DNA of 5,570 nt, taken from Bacteroidales bacterium (lineage in GTDB: Bacteria > Bacteroidota > Bacteroidia > Bacteroidales > JAADGE01). The notes beneath the pieces are model-generated. The model was not told the origin of the DNA and ran no database searches. It was given only the letters and a program-made list of their open reading frames with translations. Each line of letters opens with the position of its first letter. The first letter of the stretch is position 1. The stretch spans positions 8,226-13,795 of the forward strand of contig JAOZMN010000044.1 of NCBI GenBank assembly GCA_029934265.1. Direction: 5' to 3'. Made by a program: the position numbers and the translations under genes. Of this stretch, positions 1-5,570 are shown in pieces.

Positions 1-756
1 ATTCGGGCTGAAAATCGTAAAAATTCCGTTTTCGAGTCCGATATAAGCAGTGTCATTTATTATCAAAGCCGAACCATCTACATCACGGCTGTAACTTCTT
101 GTTCTTTTCACGTTTAACCGCCAAAGTTCCCTGCCTGTTTTATACGAAATCCCCCTGTAACTCGGTATTATTTTCTGCGACATATTGTTATCGAGTCCCT
201 GTCTTGCTCCTTGCAGAATTATATATTTATTTTCAATATTTTTACACTTTTTATTTACATAAACAGTTCCTGTTCCTTTTATTACATCATCAAATTTATA
301 AGTCCAAACAATTTCACCTGTTTGAGCATTTATTTTTCTTAAATTATGGTCATAAGCACCCTGAATAATGTATGTTATCGTATCTTCTGTTACTAATAAA
401 GGCTGTCCTGTCCAGCCTGCACCCTTCCATTCCAATGTATCTCCGGCAACTAATGTTTTTCCCTCACCGAGTTTTATTTTCCAAATTACATTAATATTGT
501 CCGGAGCATTTTTTCCGTAATAATTTCTTGTACTGTTTCCCAGAAAGCTGCCGGAATTTATGTAAAATCGTTCTGCTTCCTTTTGATGCTTGCATCTAAG
601 CCGGCAAGCTCTCGAAGTTTCTACAATTTCATTTGTACATGAAACCTGTAAAAAAAATATCAAAATAACAAATGTCATTTTGATATATAATAAAAAAAAC
701 TCTCCAAGAATACCCGAAGAGTTTTTATTATTATTGAATATTTTTGTTCTACTCAT
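1..756 (-). CDS. PQQ-like beta-propeller repeat protein, probably exported (C-terminus cut by window edge)
   Basis: The reading frame stays open from 756 down to base 1, giving 252 visible residues. Two blade-type motifs of the PQQ-like (quinoprotein dehydrogenase-like) propeller are visible: INAQTGEIVW (142-151) and SYKTGRELW (204-212). Another strand-like stretch, SALIINDTAYIGLENGIFTIF, fills 229-249. Near the N-terminus is a hydrophobic run TFVILIFFLQVSC (28-40). Cys40 could be a lipoprotein acylation site, but Gln at -3 departs from the usual lipobox, so export is likely and lipidation is only possible. Cys51 and Cys55 form a CxxxC. The start is uncertain. ATG at 756 overlaps the stop of the upstream peptidase gene (ATGAGTAG) and supplies basic residues before the hydrophobic core. 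ATG at 678 gives only 13 residues before Cys40 and no basic residue, so I prefer 756. No enzyme activity can be assigned, because such propellers are often scaffolds or ligand-binding domains. Confidence 0.75.
   Translation of the reverse strand, partial: MSRTKIFNNNKNSSGILGEFFLLYIKMTFVILIFFLQVSCTNEIVETSRACRLRCKHQKEAERFYINSGSFLGNSTRNYYGKNAPDNINVIWKIKLGEGKTLVAGDTLEWKGAGWTGQPLLVTEDTITYIIQGAYDHNLRKINAQTGEIVWTYKFDDVIKGTGTVYVNKKCKNIENKYIILQGARQGLDNNMSQKIIPSYRGISYKTGRELWRLNVKRTRSYSRDVDGSALIINDTAYIGLENGIFTIFSPN
692..726 (-). terminator. Weak terminator-like hairpin at the peptidase / beta-propeller junction
   Basis: AAAAACTCT (726 to 718 on the minus strand) pairs with AGAGTTTTT (703 to 695) across a 14-base loop, and the T run continues to 692, eight Ts in all. 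This has the shape of an intrinsic terminator for the M23 gene, which stops at 749. The stem holds only two G-C pairs and its loop is large, so it would be weak. It falls inside the beta-propeller gene if that gene starts at 756, and just before it if the start is 678. It could equally be AT-rich coding sequence. Confidence 0.3.
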
Positions 757-1726
757 AAATATGTGTATTTGATGTCGATGATATTTCTATCATTTTTTGA
801 TATTCTTCGTCTGTCAAATCGTTATAATAAAAATTAACAGGATTAACAGGTTTTCCGTTCATCCTTACTTCATAATGTAAATGTGGTGCTGTAGAACGTC
901 CGGTACTGCCTACAAGTCCTATAACATCACCTCTTTTTACTTTTTGTCCTGCTCGCACAAGCATTTTGCTCATGTGTCCATATAATGTTACGTAGCCATA
1001 ACCGTGATTTATTACAATATGGTTTCCGTAACCTCTTGCTTTTGCATCGGCTCTTTCAACCACGCCATCTCCCGAAGCATATATTTTAGTTCCTCTCGGA
1101 GCTGTTAAATCTATACCGGTGTGCATTTTAAGTACGTGTAGAATTGGGTGCATTCTGTATCCGAATGCTGAACCGAATCGAGTGAGGTCTTTATTTGCTA
1201 TCGGTTGTATTGCAGGAATACAAGCAAGCATTTTTTCTTTATTTTTTACGAGGTTTACAATTTCGTCATACGACTTGGATTGTACAACTATTTGTTTGGA
1301 AAGAACATCAAGACGTTTTGAAGCGTTTATTATTGTAGTCGAATTATCAAAGCCTTCGAGTTTTTTATATTTATCGCTACCTCCGTAACCTGCTAATCTT
1401 ACACTGTTTGGAATGGGGTCTGCTTGAAAAATGGTACGATATATCTTATCGTCTCTTTTTTGTAATTTAGCCAAAACTGAGGCTGTTCTGTCTAAACCTT
1501 TGTTAAGCAAATTGTATTCGAACTTCATTTGTTCGTTTGCTTCTTTTAAATTCAGCTCGGCAGGAGATTCTATGAAAAATGAAAATCCGATGTAAAAAAA
1601 TATTCCGAGAATTATTGAAAGTGTAAATTGAGGTAGAATAACTCTGTATAAAGTTTTTGCAATATTTCTTTCAATTTTTTCGTACGCAAGCGTTTCCGGG
1701 TTAAAGCGGAAGTCATTTTTTGCCAT
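749..1726 (-). CDS. M23 family (LytM-type) zinc metallopeptidase, membrane-anchored
   Basis: A 325-residue putative peptidoglycan endopeptidase. After a short cytoplasmic start there is one membrane segment at about 34-52 (FTLSIILGIFFYIGFSFFI). A polar helical stretch likely to form a coiled coil follows (about 55-95), and the C-terminal M23 domain covers about 180-300. The expected metal site is complete: H202 and D206 in HTGID, and H284 in HLH. The catalytic histidines also match, H251 (YGHMS) and H282, so the enzyme is probably active rather than a degenerate LytM activator. The domain should face the periplasm and cut peptide cross-links during wall growth or remodelling. The frame continues upstream to an ATG at 1816. 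I chose 1726 because MAKNDFRFNPETLAYEKIE resembles the usual Bacteroidota start of this family, and because a promoter at 1819-1849 would start transcription near 1812. It is divergent from alaS and is followed directly by the beta-propeller gene. Confidence 0.93.
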   Translation of the reverse strand: MAKNDFRFNPETLAYEKIERNIAKTLYRVILPQFTLSIILGIFFYIGFSFFIESPAELNLKEANEQMKFEYNLLNKGLDRTASVLAKLQKRDDKIYRTIFQADPIPNSVRLAGYGGSDKYKKLEGFDNSTTIINASKRLDVLSKQIVVQSKSYDEIVNLVKNKEKMLACIPAIQPIANKDLTRFGSAFGYRMHPILHVLKMHTGIDLTAPRGTKIYASGDGVVERADAKARGYGNHIVINHGYGYVTLYGHMSKMLVRAGQKVKRGDVIGLVGSTGRSTAPHLHYEVRMNGKPVNPVNFYYNDLTDEEYQKMIEISSTSNTHIYE

Positions 1727-1818
1727 AATCTGACTTTTAGTTTTAGATTCTCTTACATATAAGAAGTACACTAATTTTAATAAACCGGGTACAACTTTCT
1801 TTATTTTTAAATCCATGA

Positions 1819-1849
1819 CAAAAATAGTTATTAAATTTACAAATCCAAA
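1819..1849 (-). promoter_or_regulatory. Bacteroidota-type promoter for the M23 peptidase gene
   Basis: Reading the minus strand, TTTG (1849-1846) is followed after 19 bases by TATTTTTG (1826-1819). This fits the known phylum consensus of a TTTG -33 box and a TAnnTTTG -7 box. Transcription would begin around 1812-1815, leaving a leader of roughly 90 bases before the ATG at 1726. The region is AT-rich, so a chance match is possible. Confidence 0.5.
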
Positions 1850-2181
1850 TTTTCTACCGACAAGACCAAGTTATAGCTTCAATTTTCAAACTCTATTAAA
1901 GATAAGGTTAATTTCTAACAATCAATAAATAAGTGGTTTACAATTTAATCTAATAGGAATTTTAAAAAGTTGAAAAAGTTTTAAACATTTAATCATCAAT
2001 ATTTAACACAAATATCAGTCCGGAATAGTATATTGCTGTTGAAATTATTAAATTAGTTATAAACAGATACTTATAAATTACTTATTTTCAGTAATATAAT
2101 TGTATCAATAAACAATACCCTTTTAAAAAAACATTTTTTTTTTGATATACCGGCAATAAAAATGCAACTTTGAACTTTAAA
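1850..2181. other. AT-rich intergenic region without a recognisable gene
   Basis: No convincing reading frame, tRNA or known riboswitch is visible here. Small items seen are a tandem pair of AAAAAGTT units at 1964-1980, a 6-bp stem ATTACT/AGTAAT (2077-2082 with 2090-2095) around a 7-base loop, and an A7-CA-T10 stretch at 2125-2143. None is strong enough to name. Upstream sequences for the divergent M23 and alaS genes probably occupy part of it. Confidence 0.6.
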
Positions 2182-2189
2182 AATAATTC
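2182..2189. repeat. Left copy of 8-base direct repeat flanking the MITE-like element
   Basis: AATAATTC recurs exactly at 2325-2332, immediately outside the other end of the inverted-repeat element. This is what a target-site duplication would look like. It is AT-rich and short, so coincidence is not excluded. Confidence 0.45.
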
Positions 2190-2214
2190 TAATCTACTCA
2201 ATATAGTATGGTAA

Positions 2215-2229
2215 AACTTTGCCAAAGTT
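2215..2229. repeat. 15-base palindrome AACTTTGCCAAAGTT (left copy)
   Basis: AACTTTG and CAAAGTT are perfect inverted halves around one central C. The reverse complement of this site is found at 2280-2294, centre to centre 65 bases away. Such symmetry would suit a dimeric DNA-binding protein, but it may merely be the inner end of the inverted-repeat element. Confidence 0.6.
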
Positions 2230-2279
2230 CTTTTTGATAAATACTAATATCTTGATAATCAACATAAACTAATTTACTT

Positions 2280-2294
2280 AACTTTGGCAAAGTT
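2280..2294. repeat. 15-base palindrome AACTTTGGCAAAGTT (right copy)
   Basis: This is the same palindrome as at 2215-2229, with G at the centre. Bases 2279-2286 also read TAACTTTG, which matches the Bacteroidota -7 consensus TAnnTTTG on the plus strand. No TTTG lies at the right distance upstream; the nearest, CTTG at 2251, is 24 bases away. A role as the alaS promoter is therefore only possible. Confidence 0.55.
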
Positions 2295-2311
2295 AATTTT
2301 TACCATAGCAT

Positions 2312-2344
2312 TTTGAGTGGACACAATAATTCGATTTAAAATTT
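2312..2344 (+). promoter_or_regulatory. Candidate weak promoter for alaS
   Basis: TTTG at 2312-2315 is followed after 21 bases by TAAAATTT (2337-2344), a partial match to TAnnTTTG. Transcription would start near 2350, just before the ATG at 2368. The -33 part would lie inside the right arm of the MITE-like element. The match is incomplete and the region AT-rich, so this is tentative; TAACTTTG at 2279-2286 is the rival candidate. Confidence 0.22.
2325..2332. repeat. Right copy of 8-base direct repeat flanking the MITE-like element
   Basis: This is an exact copy of AATAATTC found at 2182-2189 and forms the second half of the putative target-site duplication. Confidence 0.45.
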
Positions 2345-2367
2345 TTAGAACTTGTAAATAAATAGAA

Positions 2368-4998
2368 ATGAATTCAATAGAAATAAGAAACACATTTATA
2401 GATTTTTTCAAATCCAAAGGACATAAAATTGTTGCTTCGGCACCTATGGTAATTAAAAATGACCCGACTTTAATGTTTACAAATGCCGGAATGAACCAAT
2501 TTAAAGATGTTTTTCTTGGAAATGCAACTGCCCAAGCGTCAAGAATTGCAGATTCTCAAAAATGCTTGCGAGTGTCCGGAAAACATAACGATTTGGAAGA
2601 AGTCGGACATGACACTTATCATCATACGATGTTCGAGATGCTTGGAAATTGGTCGTTCGGCGATTATTTTAAAGAAGAAGCGATTGATTGGGCTTGGGAA
2701 TATCTTACAGAAGTTCTGAAAATAGATAAAAGCAGATTTTATGCAACCGTTTTTGCAGGAGATAAAACGGACGGAACCAAACCGGACGAAGAAGCTAAAA
2801 AATATTGGAAAAAATATTTACCGGAAGACAGAATATTGTATGGCTCCAAAAAAGATAATTTTTGGGAAATGGGAGTGGCAGGACCGTGTGGACCGTGTTC
2901 GGAACTTCATATTGACATAAGAAGTGAAGAGGAAATAAAAAAACTTTCAGGTAGGGAACTTGTAAACAAAGACCACCCGCACGTTATCGAAATTTGGAAT
3001 TTGGTCTTTATTCAATACGATAGAAAGAAGTCCGGAAAATTAGAACAACTGCCAAGTAAACACGTAGATACAGGAATGGGTTTTGAAAGACTTTGCATGA
3101 TTGTGCAAGGAAAACAATCAAATTACGATACCGATATTTTCACACCTCTTATAAACAATATTTCCGAAATTTCCGGAGTACAACAAAAAAGTTCCGAAAA
3201 AAGCGATATTGCAATGCGAGTTATCGCCGACCATTTGAGAACAATAGCATTTTCGATAACCGACGGACAATTACCGTCGAATACCGGAGCAGGATATGTT
3301 ATTCGTAGGATTTTAAGACGAGCGGTAAGATATGGATATACTTTTCTTAATATGAAAGACCCTTTTATTTACAGGCTTTTGGAAAGTCTGATTAAAGTAA
3401 TGGGTGAAGCTTATCCGGAACTGAAAAATCAAAAAGAAATTATCACTAAGGTTATAAAAGAAGAAGAAGCATCATTTTTAAGGACTTTGGAAACCGGTAT
3501 TAAACTTTTGGATAAAATTATAGAAAAAACTAAGTCGGACGGTTATAAAATCGTTTCCGGCAAAGAGGTTTTTACTTTATATGATACTTACGGTTTCCCT
3601 TATGACCTTACCGAACTGATACTCAGAGAAAAAGATTTAATTATTGATAGGAAATCTTATGATGAAGCAATGAATTTGCAAAAGAAAAAATCGCAAACGG
3701 CGGCTTCCGGCGACAAAGAAGATTGGATTACTTTGCTCGAAGATGATGCCGAAGAATTTATCGGTTACGATACTTTGAAAACCGAACTTAAAATTACAAG
3801 GTACAGAAAGGTTACAGAAAAGAAAAAAGATTTGTATCATCTGGTTTTTAATTACACACCTTTTTATGCCGAAAGCGGTGGACAGGTAGGCGATACAGGC
3901 TATATAGAATCCGAAGGCGAAAAAACTGAAATTCTCGATACCGTAAACGAACACAATGTTATTGTACACATCAGCAAGAAGTTACCTTCAAATTTGAATA
4001 GTTCTTTTAAAGCCGTTGTAAACGAAAATAAACGAAATTCCATAAAACGTAATCATACGGCTACTCATTTGTTGCAAAGTGTTTTAAGAGAAATTCTCGG
4101 CACACACGTTGAACAAAAAGGTTCGCTTGTCGATACAAAACATTTAAGATTTGATTTTTCTCATTATCAAAAACTTACGGAAGAAGAAATTTTAAAAGTA
4201 GAGGCGGAAGTAAATAAACGTATTCGTAAAAATATTGCATTGGACGAAAATCGTTCCGTTCCGATGAATGAAGCCGTAAAAATGGGAGCAACTGCTCTTT
4301 TCGGAGAAAAATATGCTGATATTGTCAGGGTTATTAAATTTGATGATTCTATTGAACTTTGCGGGGGGACTCATGTGCAAGCAACCGGCGAAATCGGATA
4401 TTTTAAAATTATTTCCGAAAGTGCCATCGCCGCCGGCATACGAAGAATTGAAGCAATAACAGGTACGGAATCCGAAAAATTTATTCAAAAACAAATTGCA
4501 GAAATAAATACTGCAAAAAGTTTGTTTAAAAGTAATAAAAATTTACCCGAAAATATTGAAAATCTTTTACAAGAAAATTCAAAACTTAAAAAGAGTATCG
4601 AAAAATTTGAAAAAGAAAATTTAAAATCAATTATCGAAAATTTAAAAGAAAATGTTAAAGAAATTGATGGTATTAATGTAATTTCCAAAGAAATATCAAT
4701 TTCAAATGCCGGAATGCTTCGTGATATTGCTTTCAGATTGAAGTCTGAAATTAAAAATTTATATCTTATTACAGGTGCGGAAATTTCAGGAAAAGCAAAT
4801 CTTTGTGTTATGATTTCAGACGAAATTATTGAGACAAAAAAACTTAATGCCGGACAAATTATTCGTGAAATTTCCAAAGAAATTCAGGGAGGGGGAGGCG
4901 GACAAGCCGGTTTTGCTTCGGCAGGAGGTAAAAATCCGAAAGGAATACAAAATGCGTTGAAAAAAGCTGTGGAAATAATAAAACAGACAGATAGCTGA
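2368..4998 (+). CDS. alaS: Alanine--tRNA ligase (alanyl-tRNA synthetase)
   Basis: A complete 876-residue cytoplasmic class II synthetase, the length of the E. coli enzyme. It charges tRNA-Ala with alanine using ATP and clears mischarged Ser- and Gly-tRNA-Ala. The catalytic domain (about 1-240) shows the motif 2 region, RVSGKHNDLEEVGHD (68-82) and MFEMLGNWSFGDY (88-100), and motif 3 DTGMGFERL (234-242). The tRNA-recognition region follows (about 245-460). The editing domain carries the zinc site H563-xxx-H567 (HTATH) with C665-xxx-H669 (CGGTH), plus Q583 in VEQKGSLV, so editing should be intact. A charged, coiled-coil-like stretch (about 725-765) leads into the C-terminal domain with its glycine-rich GGGGGQAGFASAGG (841-854). 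The start is ATG with an AT-rich leader and no Shine-Dalgarno, normal for Bacteroidota. The frame has no interruption. ispH follows after 21 bases, suggesting co-transcription. Confidence 0.98.
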   Translation: MNSIEIRNTFIDFFKSKGHKIVASAPMVIKNDPTLMFTNAGMNQFKDVFLGNATAQASRIADSQKCLRVSGKHNDLEEVGHDTYHHTMFEMLGNWSFGDYFKEEAIDWAWEYLTEVLKIDKSRFYATVFAGDKTDGTKPDEEAKKYWKKYLPEDRILYGSKKDNFWEMGVAGPCGPCSELHIDIRSEEEIKKLSGRELVNKDHPHVIEIWNLVFIQYDRKKSGKLEQLPSKHVDTGMGFERLCMIVQGKQSNYDTDIFTPLINNISEISGVQQKSSEKSDIAMRVIADHLRTIAFSITDGQLPSNTGAGYVIRRILRRAVRYGYTFLNMKDPFIYRLLESLIKVMGEAYPELKNQKEIITKVIKEEEASFLRTLETGIKLLDKIIEKTKSDGYKIVSGKEVFTLYDTYGFPYDLTELILREKDLIIDRKSYDEAMNLQKKKSQTAASGDKEDWITLLEDDAEEFIGYDTLKTELKITRYRKVTEKKKDLYHLVFNYTPFYAESGGQVGDTGYIESEGEKTEILDTVNEHNVIVHISKKLPSNLNSSFKAVVNENKRNSIKRNHTATHLLQSVLREILGTHVEQKGSLVDTKHLRFDFSHYQKLTEEEILKVEAEVNKRIRKNIALDENRSVPMNEAVKMGATALFGEKYADIVRVIKFDDSIELCGGTHVQATGEIGYFKIISESAIAAGIRRIEAITGTESEKFIQKQIAEINTAKSLFKSNKNLPENIENLLQENSKLKKSIEKFEKENLKSIIENLKENVKEIDGINVISKEISISNAGMLRDIAFRLKSEIKNLYLITGAEISGKANLCVMISDEIIETKKLNAGQIIREISKEIQGGGGGQAGFASAGGKNPKGIQNALKKAVEIIKQTDS

Positions 4999-5019
4999 AA
5001 ATAAAAATTTTATAAAAAA

Positions 5020-5570
5020 GTGTATATAGAAATAGATAAAAATTCAGGATTTTGTTTCGGAGTTGTGTATGCAATACAACGAGCCGAAGAAGAACTTGAA
5101 AAACAAAAAAAATTATATTGCATCGGCGATATTGTCCATAACAATGTTGAAGTAGAGCGACTTAAAAAAAAAGGACTTGTAAGCATAAATCACGAAGAAT
5201 TTAAAAAACTTAAAAATTGCAAAGTCCTTATCAGGGCACACGGCGAACCGCCCGAAACATACAAAATTGCTCTCGAAAATAATATAAATTTGATAGATGC
5301 TTCCTGTCCTGTTGTTTTGAAACTTCAAAATAACATTAAAAACGGTTTTGATGATATGGCAAAACAAAACGGACAGATAATAATATACGGAAAAAAAGGT
5401 CATGCGGAAGTAAACGGCTTAGTCGGACAAACGGAAGGTAAGGCAATAGTAATAAGTGGTTTAGAGGACTTGGACAAAATAGATTTTACAAGATCGGTAA
5501 ATATTTTTTCGCAAACAACAAAAAGCCTTGTCGGATATAAAAAAATATCTGATGAAATAAAAAAACGCAG
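5020..5570 (+). CDS. ispH: 4-hydroxy-3-methylbut-2-enyl diphosphate reductase (C-terminus beyond window)
   Basis: This is the last enzyme of the MEP (non-mevalonate) pathway, a [4Fe-4S] protein that reduces HMBPP to isopentenyl and dimethylallyl diphosphate in the cytoplasm. The 183 visible residues carry the family hallmarks: cluster ligand C12 in GFCFGV, H40 in IVHNN, H74 in RAHGEP, cluster ligand C96 in DASCPVV, H128 and E130 in GHAEVNG, and T166-T167 in SQTT. The third cluster cysteine, near residue 197 in E. coli, lies past the edge. The start is GTG at 5020: an in-frame TAA at 5002 closes the frame upstream, the first in-frame ATG is residue 113, and this start places C12 and C96 at the same positions as in E. 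coli. No Shine-Dalgarno is seen. The 21-base gap after alaS, without a terminator, implies one transcript. Confidence 0.95.
   Translation, partial: MYIEIDKNSGFCFGVVYAIQRAEEELEKQKKLYCIGDIVHNNVEVERLKKKGLVSINHEEFKKLKNCKVLIRAHGEPPETYKIALENNINLIDASCPVVLKLQNNIKNGFDDMAKQNGQIIIYGKKGHAEVNGLVGQTEGKAIVISGLEDLDKIDFTRSVNIFSQTTKSLVGYKKISDEIKKR

Larger units (their letters stand above)
2190..2324. mobile_element. MITE-like element with long terminal inverted repeats
   Basis: The left arm (2190-2229) and the reverse complement of the right arm (2280-2324) align at 33 of 40 positions with a single 5-base gap. Shared blocks include ACTCAA, TATGGTAAAA and CTTTGCCAAAGTT. The interior of about 50 bases (2230-2279) is AT-rich and codes for nothing. 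Exact 8-base direct repeats abut the ends chosen here, although the outermost three bases of the arms do not match. Short length, terminal inverted repeats, no gene and a flanking duplication are the marks of a non-autonomous transposon remnant. I cannot name the parent insertion sequence family. Alternatives are a paired operator or a regulatory hairpin upstream of alaS. Confidence 0.5.

Noticed and set aside
99..368. Plus-strand open frame of 89 codons rich in F, L and Y
   Set aside because: It lies opposite the beta-propeller coding frame, and its composition is what an antisense reading of AT-rich coding DNA gives. No family is recognisable.
590..772. Plus-strand open frame of 60 codons spanning the junction of the two minus-strand genes
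   Set aside because: It is antisense to the beta-propeller start and the peptidase end, with no domain, promoter or leader of its own.
1119..1388. Plus-strand open frame opposite the M23 domain
   Set aside because: The minus-strand frame carries all the M23 catalytic motifs, so this is its antisense shadow.
2077..2143. Small stem ATTACT/AGTAAT and an A7/T10 fold-back as possible terminators
   Set aside because: They are G-C poor and short, no gene ends before them, and such fold-backs are common by chance in sequence this AT-rich.
2190..2367. T-box or other riboswitch leader controlling alaS
   Set aside because: No T-box-like conserved segment or specifier arrangement is visible, and T-box control is not typical of this phylum. 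The large stem is better described as an inverted-repeat element.
3637..4877. Several minus-strand open frames of 100-130 codons opposite alaS
   Set aside because: They are shadows of a fully intact alanyl-tRNA synthetase; their sequences are low-complexity F/I/S-rich with no recognisable motif.
4886..4902. G-rich stretch that might form a two-layer G-quadruplex
   Set aside because: It is explained by the glycine codons of the conserved C-terminal GGGGGQ segment of AlaS.
5113..5403. Minus-strand open frame of 96 codons near the right edge
   Set aside because: It is antisense to ispH, whose plus-strand frame carries the conserved cysteines and histidines.

Overview
The window looks like ordinary chromosomal DNA from an AT-rich member of the Bacteroidota, probably close to Bacteroidales. 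The signs are an M23 peptidase opening with MAKNDFRFNPETLAYEKIE (a start I recognise from that phylum), a promoter of the TTTG / TAnnTTTG type used there, no Shine-Dalgarno sequences before any gene, and an IspH start of the EIDKNSGFCFGVVYAI type. This assignment rests on recognising protein families and motifs, not on a database search.

Layout: the left third is read on the minus strand. An M23 (LytM-type) zinc metallopeptidase (749-1726) is followed by a PQQ-like beta-propeller protein whose C-terminus lies beyond the left edge (1-756). The two may overlap by 8 bases, but a weak terminator-like hairpin at the junction leaves the start of the second gene open. A non-coding, very AT-rich region (1727-2367) separates this pair from two plus-strand genes: alaS (2368-4998, complete alanyl-tRNA synthetase) and, 21 bases later, ispH (5020-5570, running off the right edge, GTG start).

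The intergenic region is the least ordinary part. At 2190-2324 lies a roughly 135-base element with long imperfect terminal inverted repeats. It is bracketed by an exact 8-base direct repeat and contains two 15-base palindromes, AACTTTG(C/G)CAAAGTT. It resembles a MITE (a short non-autonomous transposon remnant) sitting just upstream of alaS. A double operator or a large regulatory stem-loop is the alternative. A good phylum-type promoter for the peptidase lies at 1819-1849.

Functionally, the left pair is envelope-related (peptidoglycan hydrolysis and a probably exported beta-propeller). The right pair is core housekeeping (tRNA charging and isoprenoid precursor synthesis by the MEP pathway). 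No defence system, CRISPR array, tRNA, rRNA or clearly new multi-gene system is visible.
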